Assembly: GCF_009380155.1 (NCBI RefSeq)
Contig: NZ_WHUV01000005.1
Coordinates: 124,001 to 188,000 of the forward strand
Length of the DNA stretch: 64,000 nucleotides
Direction of reading: 5' to 3'
Source: Pseudomonas piscis
Lineage (GTDB): Bacteria > Pseudomonadota > Gammaproteobacteria > Pseudomonadales > Pseudomonadaceae
Position 1 is the stretch's first letter, and each line of letters begins with the position of its first letter. The translations under genes and the position numbers were made by a program. Below, one piece after another: positions 35,762 through 43,506 of this stretch. The notes under the pieces are model-generated. The model did no database searches. It was not told where the DNA came from and was given only the letters and a program-made list of their open reading frames with translations.

Positions 35762-36993
35762 CCATCTGGCTGCTGCAACTCATGCTGGTGATCGCGCTCT
35801 GCAATGTCTGCGGGCGCATTGCCGAACGGCTCGGCCAGTGCGCGGTCGTCGGCGAGATTGCGGCCGGCCTGCTGTTGGGACCTTCGCTGTTCGGCCTGGT
35901 CGCACCGAGTTTCTACGGCCTGTTGTTCGCCCCACACACGCTGTCGGCAATGGCGCAAGTTGGCGAAGTCGGTTTGATACTGCTGATGTTCCAGATCGGT
36001 CTGCGTATGGACTTGGGCCAGACGCTGCACGGCAAGCGCTGGCGCATACCTGCAGCGATCGCAGCCGGCGGGCTCATCGCACCGGCGGCGGCCGGCATGC
36101 TCGTCGCCGTCGCCTCCAAAGACACGCTCGCCAGCGACGCACCGACGCTGCCCTATGTGCTCTTCTGCGGTGTCGCACTGGCGGTATCGGCGGTGCCGGT
36201 GATGGCGCGCATCATCGACGACCTGGCGCTGAGCGCCATGGTCGGCGCACGGCACGCAATGTCCGCCGCGATGCTGACAGATGCACTCGGATGGATGCTG
36301 CTGGCCACCATTGCCTCGCTATCGAGCGGGCCTGGCTGGGCATTTGTGCGCATGCTCGTCAGCCTGCTCGTGTACCTGCTGCTGAGCGGGCTGCTGGTGC
36401 GCTTCGTGGTTCGACCGGCGCTTGCACGGCTCGCATCGACTGCCCATGCAGCGCGCGACCGCTTGGCCGTGTTGCTCTGCTTCGTCATCGCGTCGGCACT
36501 GGCGACGTCGCTGATCGGATTCCATAGCGCATTTGGCGCACTGGCGGCGGCGCTGTTCGTGCGGCGCGTGCCCGGCGTCGCGAAGGAGTGGAGCGAGAAC
36601 GTCGAAGGTTTCGTCAAGCTTGTGCTGATGCCGGTGTTCTTCGCGTGTGCGGGACTGCGTGCATCGATCGGCACGATCGACGACCAGGCATCATGGATGT
36701 GGTGCGGTGTATTCCTGCTGGGCGGATTCATCGGCAAGTTCGGCGGCAGCTATCTGGGCGCACGCACCACCGGGCTTGCGCCACACGATGCGATGCTGGT
36801 GAGCTCGTTGATGAACACACGCGGCTTGATGGAGCTAATCGTCCTGTCGATCGGCCTGCAGATGCAGATCCTTCCGCCAGAGGTCTACACGATCCTCGTA
36901 GTGTTCGCGCTGGTGACGACGGCGCTGAGCGCGCCGCTGGTTCGATTCACGCTGCGCCTGCAATCGCGCGCAATGAACCAGCAGGCCGCCTGA
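35758..36993 (+). CDS. Cation:proton antiporter (CPA2/Kef-type membrane domain)
   Basis: A 411-residue polytopic protein of about 12 helices (ERLGQCAVVGEIAAGLLLGPSLFGL; MLTDALGWMLLATIA; HSAFGALAAALFVRRVPG; LMNTRGLMELIVLSIGLQ), the hallmark segments of the Na+/K+:H+ exchanger domain. No C-terminal RCK/TrkA-N domain is present. It starts behind GCGAGG and overlaps the reductase relic by four bases. It sits between prnD and the intact flavin reductase, an odd place for an ion exchanger. A role in tolerance to, or export during, pyrrolnitrin production is speculative. Codon choice (many GCA, TCG, TCA) differs somewhat from the flanking chromosome genes. Confidence 0.85.
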   Translation: MTIWLLQLMLVIALCNVCGRIAERLGQCAVVGEIAAGLLLGPSLFGLVAPSFYGLLFAPHTLSAMAQVGEVGLILLMFQIGLRMDLGQTLHGKRWRIPAAIAAGGLIAPAAAGMLVAVASKDTLASDAPTLPYVLFCGVALAVSAVPVMARIIDDLALSAMVGARHAMSAAMLTDALGWMLLATIASLSSGPGWAFVRMLVSLLVYLLLSGLLVRFVVRPALARLASTAHAARDRLAVLLCFVIASALATSLIGFHSAFGALAAALFVRRVPGVAKEWSENVEGFVKLVLMPVFFACAGLRASIGTIDDQASWMWCGVFLLGGFIGKFGGSYLGARTTGLAPHDAMLVSSLMNTRGLMELIVLSIGLQMQILPPEVYTILVVFALVTTALSAPLVRFTLRLQSRAMNQQAA

Positions 36994-37017
36994 GCCCGCT
37001 TGAGGGGAGAGATCAGC

Positions 37018-37563
37018 ATGAACGCTGCCACCGAAACCAAAGCTCTCGATTTGCTCGATGCCCAGGACTGCGATGTCCACGATGCACGCGAACTGCGCAA
37101 CTTGCTGGGGCAGTTCGCGACCGGTGTCACCGTGATCACCACCCGCACCGCTGACGGCCGCAACGTCGGTGTGACCGCCAACTCGTTCTCCTCACTGTCG
37201 CTGTCGCCGGCGCTGGTGCTCTGGAGCCTGGCTCGCAAGGCACCGAGCCTGAAGGTTTTTTGCTCGGCGAGCCATTTCGCCATCAACATACTGGGCGCGC
37301 ACCAGCATCACCTGTCGGAGCAGTTCGCCCGGGCAGCACCTGACAAGTTCGCCGGTGTAGCTCATTCCTATGGCAAGGCGGGAGCCCCGGTGCTGGACGA
37401 TGTGGTGGCAGTGCTGGTGTGCCGCAACGTCACCCAGTACGAGGGCGGTGATCACCTGATCTTCATTGGCGAGATCGAACAGTACCGATACAGCGGCGCA
37501 GAACCGCTGGTCTTCCATGCAGGCCAGTACCGGGGCTTAGGGAGCAATGGAACAGACCCGTAA
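37018..37563 (+). CDS. Flavin reductase (PrnF-like)
   Basis: A 181-residue NAD(P)H:flavin oxidoreductase of the FMN-binding split-barrel (HpaC/PrnF) family: LRNLLGQFATGVTVITTRTADGRNVGVTANSFSSLSLSPALV is the complete N-terminal signature, with IFIGEIEQYRY and a C-terminal GHYRG-like end (AGQYRGLG). It supplies reduced flavin by diffusion. In P. protegens Pf-5 a reductase encoded near prnABCD, PrnF, supports PrnD, so this is the obvious candidate partner for PrnD and possibly both halogenases. ATG at 37018 behind GGGGAGAG; an upstream TTG is open to 37000. It follows the antiporter by 24 bases. The name prnF is withheld because orthology could not be tested. Confidence 0.87.
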   Translation: MNAATETKALDLLDAQDCDVHDARELRNLLGQFATGVTVITTRTADGRNVGVTANSFSSLSLSPALVLWSLARKAPSLKVFCSASHFAINILGAHQHHLSEQFARAAPDKFAGVAHSYGKAGAPVLDDVVAVLVCRNVTQYEGGDHLIFIGEIEQYRYSGAEPLVFHAGQYRGLGSNGTDP

Positions 37564-37905
37564 GCGCCAGCAACCCGGCTCATGTGATCGTTGAATGGGA
37601 GGATCGCTGGGTTTCGTCTGGATGACGGCCGCCGCTCACCGCGGGCGATTTCCTGCGGTACAGCAAAGAAGTAGCGCCACGCATATTGAGTTGCTCGAGG
37701 ATCAGCGGCGACAACCTGGGCAGCTACTGGAGTTTGCCGGGAGTGCTCGCCATCTGCTCACTATCAGATTAATACAGCCATTTGCAGTTCCCCCCTCCTC
37801 CTCTCGGGTCGATCCGACATCCACTCCAGGGCCGCATAAACGCTGTTGATAAGCATTTGCAATTAAAGATAAGATTCCGCCCCCCCTAGCCTGATCCCAC
37901 CTTGA
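37564..37905. other. Intergenic region between flavin reductase and ECF sigma gene
   Basis: No gene is called. A plus-strand frame at 37648-37770 reads FLRYSKEVAPRILSCSRISGDN and ends at TAA without a start; it may be the scrap of a lost gene at the prn-island edge. The motif CATTTGCA occurs twice (37781-37788 and 37854-37861), and a Fur-like site is noted at 37848-37866. Confidence 0.45.
37848..37866. promoter_or_regulatory. Weak Fur-like box before the ECF sigma gene
   Basis: GATAAGCATTTGCAATTAA matches 10 of 19 Fur consensus positions and lies 40 bases upstream of the sigma-factor start, where FecI-type genes normally carry a Fur operator. Confidence 0.4.
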
Positions 37906-38424
37906 ATGATCGCCGCCGTGTCTTATCCCAGCGATAAACTCGAGCTCTACCTTTCCCACCGTGCCGCGCTGGTCGACTACTCGGCGCCGATTGTCGGCTG
38001 TCGGGCCCAAGCCGAAGAGGTGGTCCAGGAAGCCTGGCTGCGCTTCTGCGGCCAAGCCGATAGCGCTGCCCAGCCGAGCAACCCGGTGGGCTACCTGTAC
38101 CGCATCGTGCGCAACCTGTCCTTTGACCTGCTGCGGCGCTCGACCCTGGAAAACCGCCACCCCGATGGCGACGATCTGCTCAGCGAACTGCCCTCGAGCA
38201 CGCCTTCGCCGGAGCACCAGGCGCTGCACAGCGACCAGTTGCGCCTCCTGCAGGACGCTCTGACCCGACTGCCGGAACGAACGCGCCGGGCCTTCTACAT
38301 GCATCGCCTGCAACACCAGACCTTCCAGGAAATTGCCGCTGAGTTGAAGATCTCCACCAGCTTGGCGCACCAACTGGTGCGTGACGCACTGACCCACTGT
38401 GCGGAGCATCTGGCCGATGACTGA
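37906..38424 (+). CDS. FecI-family ECF sigma factor
   Basis: A 172-residue iron-starvation-type sigma factor. Region 2 spans about 15-80 (AEEVVQEAWLRFCG; PVGYLYRIVRNLSFDLLRR) and region 4 about 110-165 (LQDALTRLPERTRRAFYMHRLQHQTFQEIAAELKISTSLAHQLVRDAL). It is followed, with an eight-base overlap, by a FecR-type anti-sigma gene and then a TonB transducer, forming a complete cell-surface signalling system. The ATG at 37906 is used; an in-frame GTG at 37918 is possible. It should direct transcription of the receptor gene when the matching siderophore binds. Confidence 0.92.
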   Translation: MIAAVSYPSDKLELYLSHRAALVDYSAPIVGCRAQAEEVVQEAWLRFCGQADSAAQPSNPVGYLYRIVRNLSFDLLRRSTLENRHPDGDDLLSELPSSTPSPEHQALHSDQLRLLQDALTRLPERTRRAFYMHRLQHQTFQEIAAELKISTSLAHQLVRDALTHCAEHLADD

Positions 38425-39421
38425 TATCCCCTCCTCCCAACCTGTATCCGGCTCACTGAAGGACGACCTGGTGTGGCAGGCGGCCATGGACTGGCTGCTG
38501 CAATGCCGCGCCGCGCCGGATGACCTGGCACTGCAACAGGCCCATGGACGCTGGCTGGCCGCTGATGAGCGTCACGCTGCCGCCTGGCGCAAGGCGGAGA
38601 AAGTCTGGTTGCTCAGTGGTTACCTGGAGCCGCCGGAGATACCCGTGCCTCGGCCGCTGCCAGCCTCGGCCCCGCCCCAGGGCCGACGTCGCTGGGCGGG
38701 CCGAGCGCTGGCAACGCTGGCACTGGCAGCCTGTGTGCTGTTGCTGGTAGGACCCACGCCGCCGACCGACCATGCCAGCCCACTCGGCGAGCATCTGAAG
38801 ATCAGCCTGGGCGACGGCAGCCATGTCGAACTGGGCAGCGACAGTGCCATCCGGGTGGCCTTCGAGCCAGGTACGCGGGGCGTGACGCTGCTCAGGGGGC
38901 AGGCGTTCTTCGAAGTCAGCCACGATGCTTCACGCCCGTTCACGGTCCAGGCAGCGGACGTGAAGGTCAGGGTCATAGGTACGGCGTTCGATGTGGACCT
39001 GGGTCGCAACGCCGTCGTGGTGGCAGTGCAAAGCGGAGCGGTCCAGGTTCGCGATGGCCGGGGCGAACTCGCGGTGCCTGCCCTGGGCCCCGGCGAGAGC
39101 CTGCGCCTTGGCCTGGACCACAGCCCGCCGCAGCGCAACCGGCTACCGCCGGACCAGGTTGCGCTATGGCGCCAGTGGCAGTTGGTGGTCAACGACCGGC
39201 CCCTGCGCGAGGTGATCGAACAACTGCGGGACTACTACCCCGGCGCCTTGCTGTTGGCCGACCGGACTCTGGGCGAGCGGCACGTCACCGCCTCGCTGAA
39301 CCTGCGTTCACCGATCAGCGCGCTGCAACTGGCCATCGCTCCGCTTCGTGGGCATCTCACGCATTGGGGGCCCTACCTCACCCTTATCCAAGAAACCCCT
39401 GGGGCGCCGGTAGAAAAATAA
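38417..39421 (+). CDS. FecR-family anti-sigma regulator
   Basis: A 334-residue inner-membrane protein. The cytoplasmic N domain binds the sigma factor (about 10-70, AMDWLLQCRAAPDDLALQQAHGRWLAADERHAAAWRKAEKVW). One transmembrane helix follows (WAGRALATLALAACVLLLVG, about 95-115). The periplasmic FecR domain (LGDGSHVELGSDSAIRV; LRGQAFFEVSHDASRPF) is followed by a C-terminal STN-like subdomain (LVVNDRPLREVIEQLRDYY). The ATG at 38417 overlaps the sigma gene by eight bases, so the two proteins are made in step. It relays the signal from the receptor at 39541. Confidence 0.92.
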   Translation: MTDIPSSQPVSGSLKDDLVWQAAMDWLLQCRAAPDDLALQQAHGRWLAADERHAAAWRKAEKVWLLSGYLEPPEIPVPRPLPASAPPQGRRRWAGRALATLALAACVLLLVGPTPPTDHASPLGEHLKISLGDGSHVELGSDSAIRVAFEPGTRGVTLLRGQAFFEVSHDASRPFTVQAADVKVRVIGTAFDVDLGRNAVVVAVQSGAVQVRDGRGELAVPALGPGESLRLGLDHSPPQRNRLPPDQVALWRQWQLVVNDRPLREVIEQLRDYYPGALLLADRTLGERHVTASLNLRSPISALQLAIAPLRGHLTHWGPYLTLIQETPGAPVEK

Positions 39422-39436
39422 ATTTCAAAAAATTCT

Positions 39437-39460
39437 GGAAGTTCTCGATCGCCGTTCGTT
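39437..39460 (+). promoter_or_regulatory. Candidate iron-starvation sigma promoter for the receptor gene
   Basis: GGAA (39437) and CGTT (39457) are 16 bases apart, about 80 bases before the receptor start. This resembles FecI-type promoters (-35 GGAA, -10 CGTT-like) and would be read by the sigma factor at 37906. Confidence 0.4.
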
Positions 39461-39540
39461 TATTGCCCCGTCCAGTTAATAGTAAATATTCTCATTAACA
39501 GGTGCGGATCATTCGCACCAAGCGGGGAGTTCACCAGAGC

Positions 39541-42336
39541 ATGTCCATTCGCCACCTAGAAGGTCTTCACGGTTGCCGACGCAGCGCGCGCCTATTATTG
39601 CTGTCGGTAGGACTGGCGATGTCCTTGCCGGTCCTGGCCGGTGACCAGCGGGCCCGGCATAGCATCGACATCGCCCGCCAGCCGCTAGGCACGGCACTGA
39701 CGGCGCTGGCACAGCAGACCGGCCTGCAGATCAGCGTCGAAAGCCAACTGCTGCTCAACCTGACCGCGCCAGCGGTGCAGGGCGAGCTGAGCACCGATCA
39801 GGCGCTGGCGAAACTGCTCAAGGGTAGTCATCTGGAGTGGATTTACCTCAGTGACGACGCGCTGATGGTGCAGCGTGCGACCCACCGGCGCACAGATCCG
39901 GTGCGCCTGGGCAACACCAAGGTCCCCGGCGAGTGGACGCCGCCCCAGGGGGAAACCCGTATAGACCGCGCGACGATCGAAGCGATGCCGGCCGGCAATG
40001 GCGACATCACCAGCCTGTTGCGCAGCCATCCCAACGTGCAGTTCGACGACGCCCAGCTCAGCAGCAAGACCCCTGGCGAAATCAGCCCGGCCAACATCAG
40101 CATCAACGGCGCGCAGTTCTACCAGAATGCCTTCCTGATCGATGGCATCAACATGAACAACGACATCGATCCGGCAGAAGACCGGGTGCAATTGCTGGAC
40201 GCGGTGCCGGGGCGCAGCCAGGGCCTGGCCCTGGACACCGACCTGCTGGAGAACATCACGGTCCTGGACAGCAACGTCCCGGCAGCCTATGGCGGCTTCA
40301 ACGGCGGCGTCATCGATGCACAAACCCGTGCGCCGTCCCAGGCACTGCACGGCAAGTTCTCGGTGCAGACCACCCGCTCCGCCTGGACCAAATATCACAT
40401 CGACGAAAGCGAAGAACAGCGCATGGAGAACTCCGGCTCCCCCGACGAGCAGCCCAAGTTCGACAAGGTCACCATTCGCGGCACGCTGCAGGGCCACCTG
40501 ACCGACAATTTCGGCCTGCTCGGCAGCTTCAGCCAGAAGCGCTCGACGATCCCGCTGGGTTTCTACTCCTATAACAACGTCGAGGAAATGGGCTTTCACG
40601 AGGAGAAGCAGGAACGGCGTATCGACAACTACTTCCTCAAGTCGGTCTGGCGGGCCAGCGACCAACTCACCGTCGAGACCAGCGTGACCCATGCGCCTGA
40701 GGAGAGTCACTACTTCCGCGCCAACGTGGCCAACTCGGGTTACGACAACAAGGCCGGCGGCACCCAACTGAACCTGCGCACCATCTGGGATGGCGACCTG
40801 GCGCGGGTCGAACAGAACCTGGCGTGGAGCGGCCAGGAACAGAGCCGCCAGTCGGATTCGGCCGACTACTGGACCTGGCGCAAATCGAGCACCAAGGACT
40901 GGGGCATCGGCAACAAGGCCACCGCCAATACCCTTGAAGGCGGTTGGGGAGATATCGAGCAGCAACAACGTACCTGGCAATACAAGCTCAATGCCGATTG
41001 GCGCAGCGTCAACTGGCTGGGCATGACTCATCGCCCGCAAACCGGCTTCGAATTCTCCCGCCAGTACGTGCGCTATGAGCGCCTGACCGATAGCAGCACC
41101 TATGTTGCTCCCGCAGCCACCAAAACCTGCACCAACAGCGCCGGGGTTACCGACAACGTCGCCTGCAACATGGGCCAGACCCTGAACGGCTGGGCGGGGC
41201 AATACATGAAAAGCCGTACCCGCTACGCCACCGGCGAATTCGACTTCACCACCACCTCCTGGGGCAGCTGGTTGCAGGACGAGATCACCATCGGCCAACT
41301 GACCTTGCGCCCAGGCGTGCGCATGGACAACGACGACTACATGGACAAGACCACCTGGGCGCCGCGCTTCTCCCTCGAATATGACCTGTTCGGTGACCGC
41401 ACCACCCTGCTCAATGCCGGCGTCAACCGTTACTACGGGCGCAGCGTCAGCAGTTGGCAACTGCAGGACGGGCGCAACCGCCTGCGCTTCAACGAAACCC
41501 GCGAGAGCCTGGACAAGCCCTGGGTGGTCAAGTCCAACGCCGCCAACCAGGTGCGTTTCAATCAGCTGGACATCCCCTACGACGATGAACTGATGCTGGG
41601 CGTGGTGCAGCAATGGGCCGGGATCGAATACGCGCTCAAGTATGTCAATCGCAAGGGCCGCGACCAGGTGGTGCAGGTATCCGGCAGGACCTTGGGCGAG
41701 CCGTCCACAGACCCGACGCTGGCGAGCAACTACACCACCTACACCAACGACGGCAAGAGCGAGACCGACACCTACACCCTGACGGTCACGCCGTTGCAGC
41801 GCTGGACACTGCTGGGCACCCAGACCGGGGGGCAGCTGGCGCTCAACTGGACCGACAGCAAGGCCTCGGCGCCGACCTACGTCGCCGCTGAAAACCTGTA
41901 CTACCAGAACAACGTCATCCAGTACCAAGGCAGCTTCATCAACTATGACGACCGGCCTGCCAGCAACTTCAACCGGCCCTGGACGGCCCGCCTGACAACC
42001 ATCACCGAGATTCCCCAAGCCAACCTGCAGTGGAGCAACTTCTGGCGCTACCGCGCCGGCTACAAGCGCATTGGCGACACGGGGCGCAATGTGGACTACA
42101 TGGGGACCTCGGTGGATGTCTGGGAAGAACAGAAGTTCCAGGCCGCGCTGACCTGGGACACCCGCCTGGGCTGGCGTATTCCCACCGCCAGGGACCAGGC
42201 GGTGTTCATCAATGTGGACGTGTTCAACGTGCTCGACAAGAAGTCGGTCAATGCCAACCAGACGATCAACAGCAACTCGGTCTCGACCTATGAGGTGGGC
42301 CGCCAGTACTGGCTCGAAGTCGGGTACGCGTTCTGA
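39541..42336 (+). CDS. TonB-dependent transducer receptor (FecA-like, with STN domain)
   Basis: A 931-residue outer-membrane receptor. Its signal peptide is cut after LPVLA (about 33). The STN signalling domain (about 38-105, HSIDIARQPLGTALTALAQQTGLQISVE) contacts the FecR protein. A plug domain with unusual loops follows (about 145-270, NVQFDDAQLSSKTPGEISPANISINGAQFYQNAFLIDG) and a long barrel ends YWLEVGYAF. A GTG start at 39502 is open, but the ATG at 39541 behind GGGGAG gives a proper signal peptide. It is downstream of its sigma/anti-sigma pair. The plug differs from classical siderophore receptors, so the ligand may not be a typical siderophore. Confidence 0.9.
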   Translation: MSIRHLEGLHGCRRSARLLLLSVGLAMSLPVLAGDQRARHSIDIARQPLGTALTALAQQTGLQISVESQLLLNLTAPAVQGELSTDQALAKLLKGSHLEWIYLSDDALMVQRATHRRTDPVRLGNTKVPGEWTPPQGETRIDRATIEAMPAGNGDITSLLRSHPNVQFDDAQLSSKTPGEISPANISINGAQFYQNAFLIDGINMNNDIDPAEDRVQLLDAVPGRSQGLALDTDLLENITVLDSNVPAAYGGFNGGVIDAQTRAPSQALHGKFSVQTTRSAWTKYHIDESEEQRMENSGSPDEQPKFDKVTIRGTLQGHLTDNFGLLGSFSQKRSTIPLGFYSYNNVEEMGFHEEKQERRIDNYFLKSVWRASDQLTVETSVTHAPEESHYFRANVANSGYDNKAGGTQLNLRTIWDGDLARVEQNLAWSGQEQSRQSDSADYWTWRKSSTKDWGIGNKATANTLEGGWGDIEQQQRTWQYKLNADWRSVNWLGMTHRPQTGFEFSRQYVRYERLTDSSTYVAPAATKTCTNSAGVTDNVACNMGQTLNGWAGQYMKSRTRYATGEFDFTTTSWGSWLQDEITIGQLTLRPGVRMDNDDYMDKTTWAPRFSLEYDLFGDRTTLLNAGVNRYYGRSVSSWQLQDGRNRLRFNETRESLDKPWVVKSNAANQVRFNQLDIPYDDELMLGVVQQWAGIEYALKYVNRKGRDQVVQVSGRTLGEPSTDPTLASNYTTYTNDGKSETDTYTLTVTPLQRWTLLGTQTGGQLALNWTDSKASAPTYVAAENLYYQNNVIQYQGSFINYDDRPASNFNRPWTARLTTITEIPQANLQWSNFWRYRAGYKRIGDTGRNVDYMGTSVDVWEEQKFQAALTWDTRLGWRIPTARDQAVFINVDVFNVLDKKSVNANQTINSNSVSTYEVGRQYWLEVGYAF

Positions 42337-42337
42337 G

Positions 42338-43438
42338 ATGCGCCGCCACCTGAAGAGTCTTGTGGCCTTGATCGGCATCCTGCTGGTGATTGAATCGGAG
42401 CCAGGGCTTGCCTGCGCACTGAGCGAAGTGGCGTGCCTGCGCGAAGCGTACAGCCGCCCCTTCGCGCAGTGGCCGACGCCCCAGGTGGATGCCGGCGTGG
42501 CCTGGCAAGAGCTGGGCCCCTTGCCCGAGCGTGCGCCGTCGCCGGAGCACAACCCCTACACGCAGCAGAAAGCCGATCTGGGCCGTCAGCTGTTCTTCGA
42601 CCCGCGCCTGTCGCGCTCGGGGCAGATTGCCTGCGCCTCTTGCCATGAGCCGGACCTGGCATTCGCCGATGGGCGCCGCGTTTCCTTCGGGCATGACCGT
42701 GCAGCGGGCCGGCGCAATGCGCCGAGCCTGGTGGCCAGCGGCCTGGCCGAGCATCTGTTCTGGGATGGGCGCGCCGCCAGCCTGGAGATGCAGGCCCTGA
42801 TGCCGGTCGTCGACCCGAAGGAGATGGCTTTCAGCGTCACGCAGCTGGTGGCCCGGCTGCGAGACAGCACGGACTATCCGGCGCAATTCGCCAAGGCCTT
42901 TCCCGGACAGGCGTTGGGTGCCGAGCAGGTGGCGGCGGCACTGGCGACTTACCAGCGCGACCTGCTGCGGGTTGCCCAACGTACCCCCTTCGAGCGTTTT
43001 CTGCGGGGGCAGACGAAGGCGCTCAGCGACCAGCAGTTACAGGGCTTGCACCTGTTTCGCACCAAGGCCCGCTGCATGAATTGCCACTTCGGTCCGGCAC
43101 TGCAGGACAACCGCTTCCACAATGCCGGCCTGACCTTCTATGGACGTCGCCGCGAGGACCTCGGCCGCTATGAGGTCACCGGGCTGGCGCAAGATGTCGG
43201 GCGCTTTCGCACGCCATCCCTGCGACTCGTGAGCCATACCGGCCCCTGGTTTCACAATGGGCTGGCCAGCAGCCTCGATCAGGTGCTGTTGTTCTACAAC
43301 GCAGGCATGCCTAGACCTGTGCCCAAGGGTGGGCAGTTGCAGGACCCTCTGTTTCCCGTGACGTCGGCGCAATTCGAGGTTCTGGGACTGGACCGGGTCG
43401 AACTGAAGGCGCTGAAGGCGTTCCTGGAGGCCCTGTGA
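42338..43438 (+). CDS. Di-heme cytochrome c peroxidase family protein (CcpA/MauG-like)
   Basis: A 366-residue periplasmic protein with a signal peptide (SLVALIGILLVIESEPGLACA) and two c-type haem attachment sites, CASCH at 99-103 and CMNCH at 246-250. Typical surrounding sequence is LGRQLFFDPRLSRSGQIACASCH, NAPSLVASGLAEHLFWDGRA and FRTPSLRLVSHTGPWFHNGL. Family members reduce H2O2 using cytochrome electrons or, like MauG, oxidise a partner. It begins one base after the receptor stop, so it belongs to the same signal-controlled operon. That pairing suggests a role in handling the imported ligand or metal, but this is inference. Confidence 0.9.
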   Translation: MRRHLKSLVALIGILLVIESEPGLACALSEVACLREAYSRPFAQWPTPQVDAGVAWQELGPLPERAPSPEHNPYTQQKADLGRQLFFDPRLSRSGQIACASCHEPDLAFADGRRVSFGHDRAAGRRNAPSLVASGLAEHLFWDGRAASLEMQALMPVVDPKEMAFSVTQLVARLRDSTDYPAQFAKAFPGQALGAEQVAAALATYQRDLLRVAQRTPFERFLRGQTKALSDQQLQGLHLFRTKARCMNCHFGPALQDNRFHNAGLTFYGRRREDLGRYEVTGLAQDVGRFRTPSLRLVSHTGPWFHNGLASSLDQVLLFYNAGMPRPVPKGGQLQDPLFPVTSAQFEVLGLDRVELKALKAFLEAL

Positions 43439-43506
43439 AAACCACCCCACCACAGCACCGTCGACTCGTGACACCCAGGTCCATGTTCAACACTGGCAAT
43501 GGGCTG

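Noticed and set aside
37595..37849. An 84-codon plus-strand frame between the flavin reductase and the sigma gene
   Set aside because: No ribosome site or motif; it overlaps the candidate Fur site and looks non-coding.
39685..42552. A 955-codon minus-strand open frame over the receptor at 39541
   Set aside because: Antisense shadow; the plus-strand frame has signal peptide, STN, plug and barrel end.
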